A stretch of 27,153 nt of DNA from Dimargaris cristalligena (lineage: Eukaryota > Kickxellomycota > Dimargaritomycetes > Dimargaritales > Dimargaritaceae): contig JANBQC010000386.1 of the NCBI GenBank assembly GCA_027576995.1, positions 1 to 27,153 of the forward strand, in the 5' to 3' direction. The translations under genes and the position numbers were made by a program. This document shows, piece by piece, positions 8,416 through 16,439 of the stretch. Within the stretch, counting starts at the first letter, position 1. Every line of letters begins with the position of its first letter. Below the pieces are notes generated by a model that saw nothing but the letters and a program-made list of their open reading frames with translations, did not search any database and was not told the DNA's origin.

Positions 8416-10304
8416 ATGATATCAACCAGCGAGCTGACTCCGACCAGGTAAGTAATATGAAAACAAACAACAGCAGCCCTACTGGTTGCATCGACCAACC
8501 AGTCCCAAGGCATTTCAAGTAGCCTAACACCCAGCACTCCGCAGCACAGCCGAGACCCCCCACCCAACTAGCGACTTTACAATAAGACCCTAGTTAGCCC
8601 ATAGCGATACCCCCCCTGTCACCACGATATACTCTCAGCCCTTGGATAGTCGGGCGACTAGGTGCAATACTGACCAAATCATTATTTATCCATATATATA
8701 TATATATATATATTGCAATGACTACATTCTTAGGCACCCGCCTGTCCGGGTGACCTACCAGCGCAGAAAACGCCGGCATTCGGTCGAGGATCCATCGGCC
8801 GATAACCTCATGGCATCCATCCTGTCGCTCAAGCGCCAACTGAACTCGCATACCGAGGTCATCAAGACCGTCGCTTCGTGCCCCTCCACACCGCTGCGCA
8901 AACGAACCCGTGCCGGGCTGCCCAAAACGCCCAGCAGCAACCACACGACTAATTTTAAACAAATGTACCTGCAGTTTGGCCAGAAGAACCTCGGACCCAC
9001 CCTATGCAGTGAGTGCGGCTTGTCTTACCAGCGGGGCCAGTCGGAGGATGAATTGTTACATGACAAATACCACCAATCCATTGTGCGGGGCGTCAAGTAT
9101 CTGGTAAGTAAAACCACCCCTCCCAGGACGGCGCTCTAGCCTTACTGCGCGGATAGTTGGGTTTTAGACGCCCAGTGAGTCAGCTGACTGGATGGCTACT
9201 AGGCGACTCTACTAACTTACGCGACACTATGTCTCATTGATTATTCGACTCGGAATTTTAAACAGGGGTACAAATCCGAAACCGTGCTGCGGACCTTTGT
9301 ACCCACCGCCGGCAAACCCGAATTTAAAAATCAGCTAGATATTCCCAAGCGGGCAGCCAAGCCAGAATCTGCCAATAACACCGCCACCCCACTGACATCT
9401 GTGGTTCGAGTAACCCCCTCTACGTCCGCCTCCTTTGCCCGCATTGTGGTAATCACGGATAAATCCACTACCTCGGAAAAGAACAAGGTAAATAAAACCA
9501 CGTTTATGTATCTATCCCAGTACCATATTAACCCGTACTGTCTACCCCGGTCCTCTTCCATTTATAAGATACCAAATCAGTGCACTCTTCCCTAATAACC
9601 ACTAGGTATCATAACTGTATCCTTGCCTCTAGGCTAAGGAGGTCATGGAGGTTACCAATACCAACCTAGGTTCGGCCGCATTCACCGACGACATGTGGTC
9701 CAAGTACAAGGTATTCCTGTGTATTTCCGCCACTCAGTATGTGATGGGCTGTGCTGTCGTGGAACGCATTAAAACAGCGTATGCTACGACAACCCGATCC
9801 AGTACGGATGGTGTAGTGGATAAATGCAGTCCCATTAAGGGTGAAAAGGATGATAGCCAACCAGGCACTGTTTCAGTTGATATCCAATTAAGGTAAATTT
9901 CCCGTAAATGGCCCATAGGAACAAACCTATCCGTTTATATATATATATAAATATGCTTTTGGTAACTGTATGACAGTTCTAAACATTGGGCGTAGCAGCC
10001 ACTCCCCTCCCACTCCACGCACACCTTAGATACTAACCTACTCTTCTACCACCCGACATTCCACCACTCTACTCCCAGCGAAAACATTGAGCCAGCCTCG
10101 TGTGGCATTAGTCGGGTTTGGGTTTCCCCGAGATTCCGGCGCCAGAGTGTTGCCACCGAATTACTGGAAGCCGTTCGCGAGAACTTCATTTACGGTCTGA
10201 CCATCGCTCGGACCGAGATTGCCTTCTCCCAGCCTACTGCAATGGGCGCCGCTCTGGCCCGCCACTTCACTGGACGTTTTGATTTCCTGGTCTACATTGA
10301 ATAA
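8416..10304 (+). CDS. ECO1: Eco1/Ctf7-type cohesin acetyltransferase, five exons
   Basis: Eco1 acetylates the cohesin subunit Smc3 during S phase to establish sister-chromatid cohesion. I reconstructed exons 8416-8447, 8734-9103, 9266-9487, 9633-9892 and 10079-10304, giving 369 residues. All four introns are GT..AG with GTAAGT/GTAAAT donors, and reading phase is kept at every junction. The N-terminus carries the basic VRVTYQRRKRR segment. The family finger follows LQFGQKNLGP: C102, C105, H120, H124 (C-x2-C-x14-H-x3-H), then IVRGVKYL. The acetyltransferase domain fills the C-terminal ~75 residues (exon 5) with CGISRVWVSP (303-312), an acetyl-CoA loop RRQSVAT, AFSQPTAMG and a final FLVYIE. Yeast Eco1 is 281 residues; extra length lies in the N-terminus and in a linker of exon 4. 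The first exon (11 codons) is the least certain part. Confidence 0.93.
8448..8733 (+). other. ECO1: ECO1 intron 1, containing a TA microsatellite
   Basis: The donor is AG|GTAAGTA and the acceptor is ACATTCTTAG. It is 286 nt, the longest of the four introns, with a TA tract at 8692-8713. The split Arg codon AG|G joins exon 1 in frame with HPPVRVTYQRR. Without this splice the upstream reading frame would translate the TA tract as YIYIYIY. Confidence 0.75.
9104..9265 (+). other. ECO1: ECO1 intron 2
   Basis: Phase-0 intron with donor CTG|GTAAGTA and acceptor TTTTAAACAG. A perfect TACTAAC branch-like sequence lies at 9210-9216. It joins GVKYL to GYKSETVL, matching the family pattern after the finger. 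Confidence 0.85.
9488..9632 (+). other. ECO1: ECO1 intron 3
   Basis: Phase-0 intron with donor AAG|GTAAATA, branch-like ATAACTG near 9610 and acceptor TTGCCTCTAG. It joins TTSEKNK to AKEVMEV. Confidence 0.85.
9893..10078 (+). other. ECO1: ECO1 intron 4
   Basis: Donor AAG|GTAAATT, TACTAAC at 10031-10037 and acceptor CTACTCCCAG. The split Ser codon AG|C restores the frame into the acetyltransferase core. The intron also holds an 18-bp TA-centred palindrome at 9934-9951. Confidence 0.88.
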
Positions 10305-11073
10305 GTAGTTACTTGGCTTGTTGGGCGGGGGTCTTGGTGAGGAGACCACTTCCAGTTTGGACAGATCTGATTGTATTAATAAACACACACACACACACCC
10401 CTTCAATTAGCTAACCTTTGTTTACCCAATGGTAAATTGTTGATGGATTGGCAGATTTTGATTAATTCAACCTATTTACACCTCATTAGTAAATAACACC
10501 AAGCTCAATTAGATGCGAAATTATTCATCCTGCTGTTGTATCGCATCCGTTTGTTCTAACATGATAATAGTATGCGAAACTATAGTTTCTAACCAACAAA
10601 TATTGCCATAAACCACGAAATGACGACAAGTCTTACAAGTCGAAGAGGAGTGTTGTATGGATAAACCCCATACATGCGCTCAGCCTTCATTGACTACCAC
10701 TATATAAATCCAATAATAAATAACAACCAGAAGACGGTTCAACTGTGAAAATCAATTGAATTTGATCAAAACCTACAATTTAATAATGGCATTTTATAGA
10801 AATTTAACCCTATAACCACATGGATCAATCCTCCTCTTAAATTCAGCAAAGATACGAGTATCTAGAAAATTCAATACTCAATAAACACGTACATAGGGGG
10901 AAGAGGGAGGGGGGTCATTCGAATGCCGAATACGTTAAGAAGAGGGTAAATGATAACATGTGTTTATGGGGGGGGGAGAATTCATAATGGTAGACCTATA
11001 TGAAGAAGTGAGGAGGCTAGGGGTTCTCTCTTTCAAAGCGCGAAAGTAAATTAATTCGAGGTTGGAATGGAAT
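10305..11073. other. convergent intergenic region between ECO1 and RPL30
   Basis: AT-rich sequence without a credible ORF. It should contain the two facing 3' UTRs; nothing else is recognised. Confidence 0.6.
10378..10383 (+). promoter_or_regulatory. ECO1: poly(A) signal of ECO1
   Basis: A canonical AATAAA lies 73 nt beyond the ECO1 stop and is followed immediately by a short CA run. Confidence 0.6.
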
Positions 11074-11400
11074 TTAATCGGCCTTGATGATATCGGAGTC
11101 ACCGGGGTTGGTAATGGACAGACAGCCGACACGGAAGTATTTACCGCAAGCGGTACCCAAATCGGTGTTGTTACCGTTGTAGTGGTGGACGTTAGTCTTG
11201 GACAACATGGCGTAGTACTCGAGCTCGGACTTGCGCAGAGGGGGGCAGTTACCGGAGATGAGGATCAGCTTGGCCTTGCCGGAACGCACGGACTTGAGGG
11301 TGCTCTTGTAGCCCAGCACGTATTTACCGCTCTTGGTGACCAGGGCCAGGCGGGAGTTGATGGTGTCCATCGACTTCTTGGACTTCTTGACGGGAGCCAT
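11074..11400 (-). CDS. RPL30: 60S ribosomal protein eL30 (L30)
   Basis: The 108-residue product is a complete eukaryotic eL30, a small RNA-binding protein of the L7Ae/L30e fold located near the subunit interface of the 60S particle. Conserved stretches are visible in order: [85 protein letters not shown], and an acidic tail ending DSDIIKAD. Length agrees with yeast (105) and animal (115) proteins. An in-frame TAA lies three codons upstream of the ATG, so the start is secure. Unlike yeast, no intron interrupts the coding part. Yeast L30 represses splicing of its own transcript; no such element is evident here. It is divergent from the Pro-rich orphan gene. Confidence 0.98.
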   Translation of the reverse strand: MAPVKKSKKSMDTINSRLALVTKSGKYVLGYKSTLKSVRSGKAKLILISGNCPPLRKSELEYYAMLSKTNVHHYNGNNTDLGTACGKYFRVGCLSITNPGDSDIIKAD

Positions 11401-12994
11401 TGTAAGTTATGATGTGTGTTTTCGCTTTCGGTTAACCTGGAGAACGGTGAGAATAGGAGGGAAGGAAACCATGCAGGGGGTATGAGATTAGCGGGACGTG
11501 GGACAGTGAGGGGAGGGGGAGGTGAATGTTTGGGACAATTGAATCCTAGTAGAAATGGAATGCATTTTGCCATTGAATGCACATGAATCTCGCCGCACAC
11601 GCGCCCGTCGAATGTTGAGTTTTGGATAAACGCGAAACGGCCTGGCTACCGTCGACCCAGTGGATGGATGGATATATAGATATCGAAGCGTGCATCGTCG
11701 ATTACAAGCACTATCAAATCCGTTGAGACATCAACCGGGTGCACCGTAACCCATGACTATCGCGCATCATCGATACCGGTGAGCAAGACGGATGGTGTAA
11801 GAGGCCGATGGATGGATGGATAGTCGTCCGGGTGGTCGATGGCCCGCCATATCCACCGATACCGATGACGAAGGGCGAGCGAGTGTGTTTGTGGTTCGGG
11901 TGGGCGGACGAGTGGGCTTTGGGGCAGGAAAAAACTATACGAGACGATCTATTCCACTCGGACGTACCTGGGCTAGACCAGCGTAAATTGATTCCGAATA
12001 GTAATCGAAAGTGAAGAAGAGGAAGCTAATGGAGGTTCCGGTAGTCAAAGTATTTTGTAGGCTTAGAGATTCGCGCCATCCAATCCTACACCTGTACCTA
12101 TACAATTATTAGTAGAGGTGATTTTATTATAGGCAGGCTAACCGTACTCACGCTATCGCATACAAACCGCACACACACATACATCTCCACACACCAGCTT
12201 AACTTCATGCTTGCCTTAGGCTCGCTATAGACCCCCGGATGGGATATAATATATGGCTGGTTCCACATATTATGTCCCATGGGGGTGGCTGTTGTCACAA
12301 ACTTCTTTCATTTGATACTCTTGGTCGCAGCCAATTTAAGAGGGGATATAGTGGTATGGTGGTAGTGTTTATTATGCATTCGACAGTATTGTTATATTCG
12401 AACCCCAGCCGAATAAAAACCTTCAGCCAGAAAACGGACTCAGCGCCGACCTGGGGTGGGGCACTATTAAAGTATATATATGCGCGAAGTCGTATATATC
12501 TAGGGGAATGGGGTCAGCTGAGAGGGGGTTTAGCAAGAAACGCACAATACCTTCCCTCCTCTAATTACTGCTACTTTGACTATTGCCAGAGGTGGCTTAC
12601 ATTCGGTCTATTGGGTTTTCGCCACTAAACTAACCTACACAGCAGCTAGACCAGCAAGCCGTAGGAGTAGCGTGAATTTTGGCCACAAGGAAAGACTGAG
12701 TAAAAAAGAGACGTATACAATTCCTTGTTTACAAAAGCTATCTTATGTTTGATTACTTGACCTTTCGCGTTTGTATGCGCTGACCACCTTTTTATATATT
12801 CCTGAACTTCGCGGCATAGCATTCCTCCCCAACCTCTTTTTATTACTTACCCTCTTCGGCCATAGTTCTATTTCGTCATCTTTTCACCCAAAATCCGGGA
12901 CATTCCCTTATCGCGTGTTGCCCCCCCCCCTCTCAATTATTGTCGCGGCTGTTGTATATCCCTCCCCCTAACCCCCGACACCTCCTAAGCTCGA
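11401..12994. promoter_or_regulatory. divergent intergenic region of RPL30 and the Pro-rich gene
   Basis: About 1.6 kb without a supported gene. The RPL30-proximal half is GC-richer and has repeated GATGGATG blocks (11661-11673, 11807-11822) and several ATCGA/CGATA motifs. A hairpin occupies 12239-12280. ORF 12239-12628 (129 codons, plus) has no recognisable domain and starts inside that hairpin. A ten-C run at about 12920-12929 precedes the Pro-rich gene. Confidence 0.5.
12239..12280. repeat. 18-bp imperfect inverted repeat (hairpin, 6-nt loop)
   Basis: Arms 12239-12256 and 12263-12280 are complementary at 16 of 18 positions, the other two being able to form G-T pairs in one transcript orientation. 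The loop is CTGGTT. It lies in the intergenic region ~750 bp before the Pro-rich gene. Confidence 0.75.
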
Positions 12995-14920
12995 ATGGGC
13001 TACAATCCCAGCCCCCGACAATCCACGACGTCTGGTGCTCCCGGCAAACTCTTAAACGAACCCACGACGGTCCCCCGCGGGCCCGTGGCGGCCACGGCTA
13101 TCATGTCCCCACACCAAGCCCCCGCCGCTGCCTACCCTCCGCATGTACCGTATTATTACCACCCAACCACCAGGACCAAGGAGACTACCCATGCCCTACC
13201 ACCTCCACCACCCGCTCCACCGGCCTACGTATCACCCCCATCCCCACAACCACAACACATGCCACAACCTCCTCCTTCGCATTGGCCCCCGACCCAGCCC
13301 ACCGGTTCGCCCGGTCAGGTCGCTCGTCGAACCCATTGGACTCCCGCTTACCATAGTCCCATTCGTCTATCACCCATGGGCGCTCAGCCGACCCCACTGC
13401 AGCAGCAGCACCACCAACAGCCACCACCACCACCGCTTCCTTCACGGCAACTGTACACATTCCGACCACCCATGGTCTCTCCCGTGGTACCTGCCAAACG
13501 ACGACCGGCCGAATCGCCCCCCACACCGCACCACCACCACCAACCCACCCCCGAACCAGTCTACCGCCGGGCGGCCTTGAATCTACCTGACCCCGTGTCC
13601 ATGCCCATGCCTGTCCCTACCGATGGGAAAGGGTTAGGTTCTAAAAGGCCATTGCAACTGGCGCCAGCCCAGACTGCGAACCAGGGAGGAATTCACGCAC
13701 CCTATAGGTCCGTGCGGCCTAAACCGCGTCCGTCCCCGCCCGTCGCTTCGCCAACCGTCACCACTATTACCACTACTACTGCCCCTACCGCGATCGCTAG
13801 GTCGGGTAGTTCCATACCACCCCGGACTATTGCGGCCCGACCATTGAAACCGGTCCCAGCAACCCGAACGGCGCCTGCCCATACCCCCAACCCCCCTCCC
13901 TCCACCGCACCTTGGCCTGCCGCCGTTTCGTCGCTGAAAACAACAGCCACTACTACTACAACCGCCCCCGTCGGGTCCGCCACCAGCAGCGCCCGACCCC
14001 GATCCAATAAATTCTCAATTGATTTTTTACTCCGTAAGGAAGTGGCGGTGCCCGCGGATTCGTTTCGGGCCCGGCCTCGACCACCGCCACCACCACCAGC
14101 AGCAGCACCAATAATGTCATCCTTGTCTTCCACGGCGGTGGCCCCTGCGGTTCCAGCATCTTCCCGGACACAGCGATCGCCCCCTCCGCCATCCCCTACC
14201 TCTTCCTCTTTCCCCCAACGCCCACCCAGCCTACTTCCGGTGGCTGTGTCCGCAACATTGCAGAAAGTGGACCCATTGATTCCTACTAAATTAGCTACGG
14301 CCCAGGTTCCCCCACCGGCATCATCATCCGGAGTTCCTACACCAACACCACCTACCCCGCGCATCACCCTTCAGTTTGACTCGTCGACCGCGGTGCCGAA
14401 CCCCGCCACCGCCCCAACCACGTCTTCATCAAATACCTTCAAATCATTCGCCGATATTTCATCATCTTCTAACGCTTCCTTTCACTTTAGTATCCAATCC
14501 ACTTTCAAAGTCCCTCCGCAACCCTCAGCCCTGCGGCCACCAACATTGGCATTGGAATCTACATCACCATCGACACCAACATTGGTATCAACTTATACAC
14601 CCTCCATCCCTCAGACCCACGCCCAGTCACCCATTTCCAGGGGTGATCCAGTCGCCTCCCGTCTCATCGGATTAACGGGATCACGGTGGTCCAACCCCAT
14701 GACTCCATCATCCCCAATCACAACATTTCAGCCGTCTTTTTCGTTGTCGGCATCGTCATCATCATCACTATCGGCAAAACGCGTCAAGCTGGATATTACT
14801 AATTCAAGCCCGGAAACCGATCGGTTCGGTGATTTTAATATTGACCAACAGTTAGAAGATATTGCCGATTTCCTCGAAAAAGATGTCGATTTGTTATCTT
14901 CGGTGCGAACTTCAAAGTGA
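12995..14920 (+). CDS. Pro/Ser/Thr-rich disordered nuclear protein, family unknown
   Basis: A single-exon ORF encodes 641 residues. An in-frame TAA at 12986-12988 fixes ATG 12995 as the first start. Nearly the whole protein is low-complexity: polyproline, His/Gln tracts (QQQHHQQPPPPPLP near residue 130-145), and Thr/Ser runs. Three short stretches break this pattern. NKFSIDFLLRKE (FSIDFLL at 340-346) resembles the eh1 corepressor-binding motif. AKRVKLD (594-600) is identical to the core of the c-Myc nuclear localisation signal. The last ~30 residues are acidic and hydrophobic with DIADFLEKDVDLL, like an activation domain or amphipathic helix. No DNA-binding domain is seen. A role as a transcriptional co-regulator is inference. 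The ORF is convincing because of its length and GC-rich codon use, although such composition also lowers stop frequency. Confidence 0.8.
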   Translation: MGYNPSPRQSTTSGAPGKLLNEPTTVPRGPVAATAIMSPHQAPAAAYPPHVPYYYHPTTRTKETTHALPPPPPAPPAYVSPPSPQPQHMPQPPPSHWPPTQPTGSPGQVARRTHWTPAYHSPIRLSPMGAQPTPLQQQHHQQPPPPPLPSRQLYTFRPPMVSPVVPAKRRPAESPPTPHHHHQPTPEPVYRRAALNLPDPVSMPMPVPTDGKGLGSKRPLQLAPAQTANQGGIHAPYRSVRPKPRPSPPVASPTVTTITTTTAPTAIARSGSSIPPRTIAARPLKPVPATRTAPAHTPNPPPSTAPWPAAVSSLKTTATTTTTAPVGSATSSARPRSNKFSIDFLLRKEVAVPADSFRARPRPPPPPPAAAPIMSSLSSTAVAPAVPASSRTQRSPPPPSPTSSSFPQRPPSLLPVAVSATLQKVDPLIPTKLATAQVPPPASSSGVPTPTPPTPRITLQFDSSTAVPNPATAPTTSSSNTFKSFADISSSSNASFHFSIQSTFKVPPQPSALRPPTLALESTSPSTPTLVSTYTPSIPQTHAQSPISRGDPVASRLIGLTGSRWSNPMTPSSPITTFQPSFSLSASSSSSLSAKRVKLDITNSSPETDRFGDFNIDQQLEDIADFLEKDVDLLSSVRTSK

Positions 14921-16439
14921 TTACTCCCACTCCTACCACCACCACTCGATGATATCATATACATATGGGTGAAATTCAGCTCGGTTGTATAAGGTTTTAA
15001 CCGATATGTGTATGGGGAAATCGGTGGGATGTTTATTTTCAACCAATAGTATTTGCCTCATCAAATGGATTTTTTGTTATACAGCCTTGTTGAACTACTC
15101 CCATATATATATTGCCCTAAAATGGCCCAAAAAAATAATGTGGTTTGACATCCGTTTATCATCTGCTGTTATTATTACCGCATTGTAACTTAGTATTCAC
15201 ACATTGTTAGAGGAAATATTCATTCTCCCCCCCCTTCATAATGTATTTCACGGTAGTTCATTAGCGTACTCATAAGGAACTCACACATTTCCTATGACTC
15301 CTCCTCCCCCTCCCTTTAATCTATTAGTTTGCGATTGATCCACCCCCTCCCAAGCACCCTGCGCACGGCCTTTCTGCCCGATGTTATTAACTACTATTCG
15401 CCAGAGCCCACCCTCTTTATTGATTAGTATTATGGTGTTATGTTATGTAAAATCTGTACAGTAAATTATGAATAATGATGGTTCGAATCCAACCCACTTG
15501 CTTCATCGGCTATATTGCAACCAATAGTCTATTCATCCTAACCACGACAAGAAAAAGGGGAGTATAAGCACATGTTGATACTATCGTGTGGCACATAACC
15601 TTACAAGCAGGTCTTAACTAGATGGGCACTCTCGGTTTACGAAGTATAAGCTAAACATGGGTTATTTATAGTTCCATTGTGGAAAAATTGTAATTGGACT
15701 GTCCTAGAACCTATCGATGTGACGAAAAGGGTTCATATAGTGTAAAAAACTGATATCATGAAAATAAAGCAATCTATACAAGGATGGATAAATAAAAATG
15801 GAATGTAGTCGGGCATCAAGTAGAATATGGGAGATATAAGGTTCCGCAATCGTCAACTGGTGCATTCAAACCCCACCAATTCCCCTAATAATTACTCTTT
15901 GACTGGCCGACCACATGCCATCCCCACAGACAAGGCGGGAAGGCTTGGAGTAGTGCGTAAGGGAGAGGGGGAAGGAATAGAGCAAAGGGTGCGAGGTGGA
16001 TAAAATAAATAAGGATAGTAATATAAAAAAAACGGATGAGGTTGTATAAGTACAGTGGTAACAGCAAATTCAACCCGCACCAGAGCAGAATATATAGGAA
16101 ACCTGAAGCCCCATTCCAAAATGATAATCGCGATACAAATAAAACGAATAATAAGATAAATGTTAGTAAGCCAGCTGCAAAGGTGTAATTTTGGAGCCAG
16201 TTCGGTATTAAGGATAAAGAGAGTGGATTGGGGGGAATTAGATGGAAAGCGAAATAAGAGAACTATATGGCCATTAGGTATATAAAATGAGAGGTTACAT
16301 AATCCGGCTAAACAGATCCACAAGGCCCATTGCCGAATTCCGGGAGGGGGCACTGACCTCTTTCCCCACCTCCGACCGGAATATATCAGACCTGTCTCAA
16401 CGGCTCCAAGCATTGTTTTTGATTCAGATGGTCAGCCGA
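14921..16439. other. convergent intergenic region
   Basis: No gene is supported between the Pro-rich gene and the C2H2 gene. It contains one copy of the dispersed ~50-bp repeat (14963-15015), just after the Pro-rich stop. A minus-strand 173-codon ORF at 15892-16413 gives a hydrophobic product but lies where the C2H2 gene's 3' UTR is expected. An AATAAA near 15763 is a possible but distant poly(A) signal for the plus-strand gene. Confidence 0.55.
14963..15015 (+). repeat. dispersed ~50-bp repeat, copy A
   Basis: It begins ATATGGGTGAAATTCA and includes TTGTATAAGGTTTTAACC. It is about 77% identical by eye to copy B (26164-26216, minus) over 53 bp, and matches copies C (27077-27126) and D (26073-26113) more weakly. 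Confidence 0.6.

Noticed and set aside
13185..14367. Minus-strand ORFs of 113-221 codons opposite the Pro-rich gene
   Set aside because: Val/Gly/Arg-rich shadows of Pro/Thr/Ser codons on the plus strand.
15480..15490. GGTTCGAATCC, identical to a tRNA B-box
   Set aside because: The T-stem has a mismatch, and no A-box, acceptor-stem partner or anticodon arm can be folded upstream. Treated as coincidence.
15892..16413. Minus-strand 173-codon ORF with hydrophobic segments
   Set aside because: Its length is within chance expectation for this window, it has no recognisable family, and it lies where the C2H2 3' UTR is expected.
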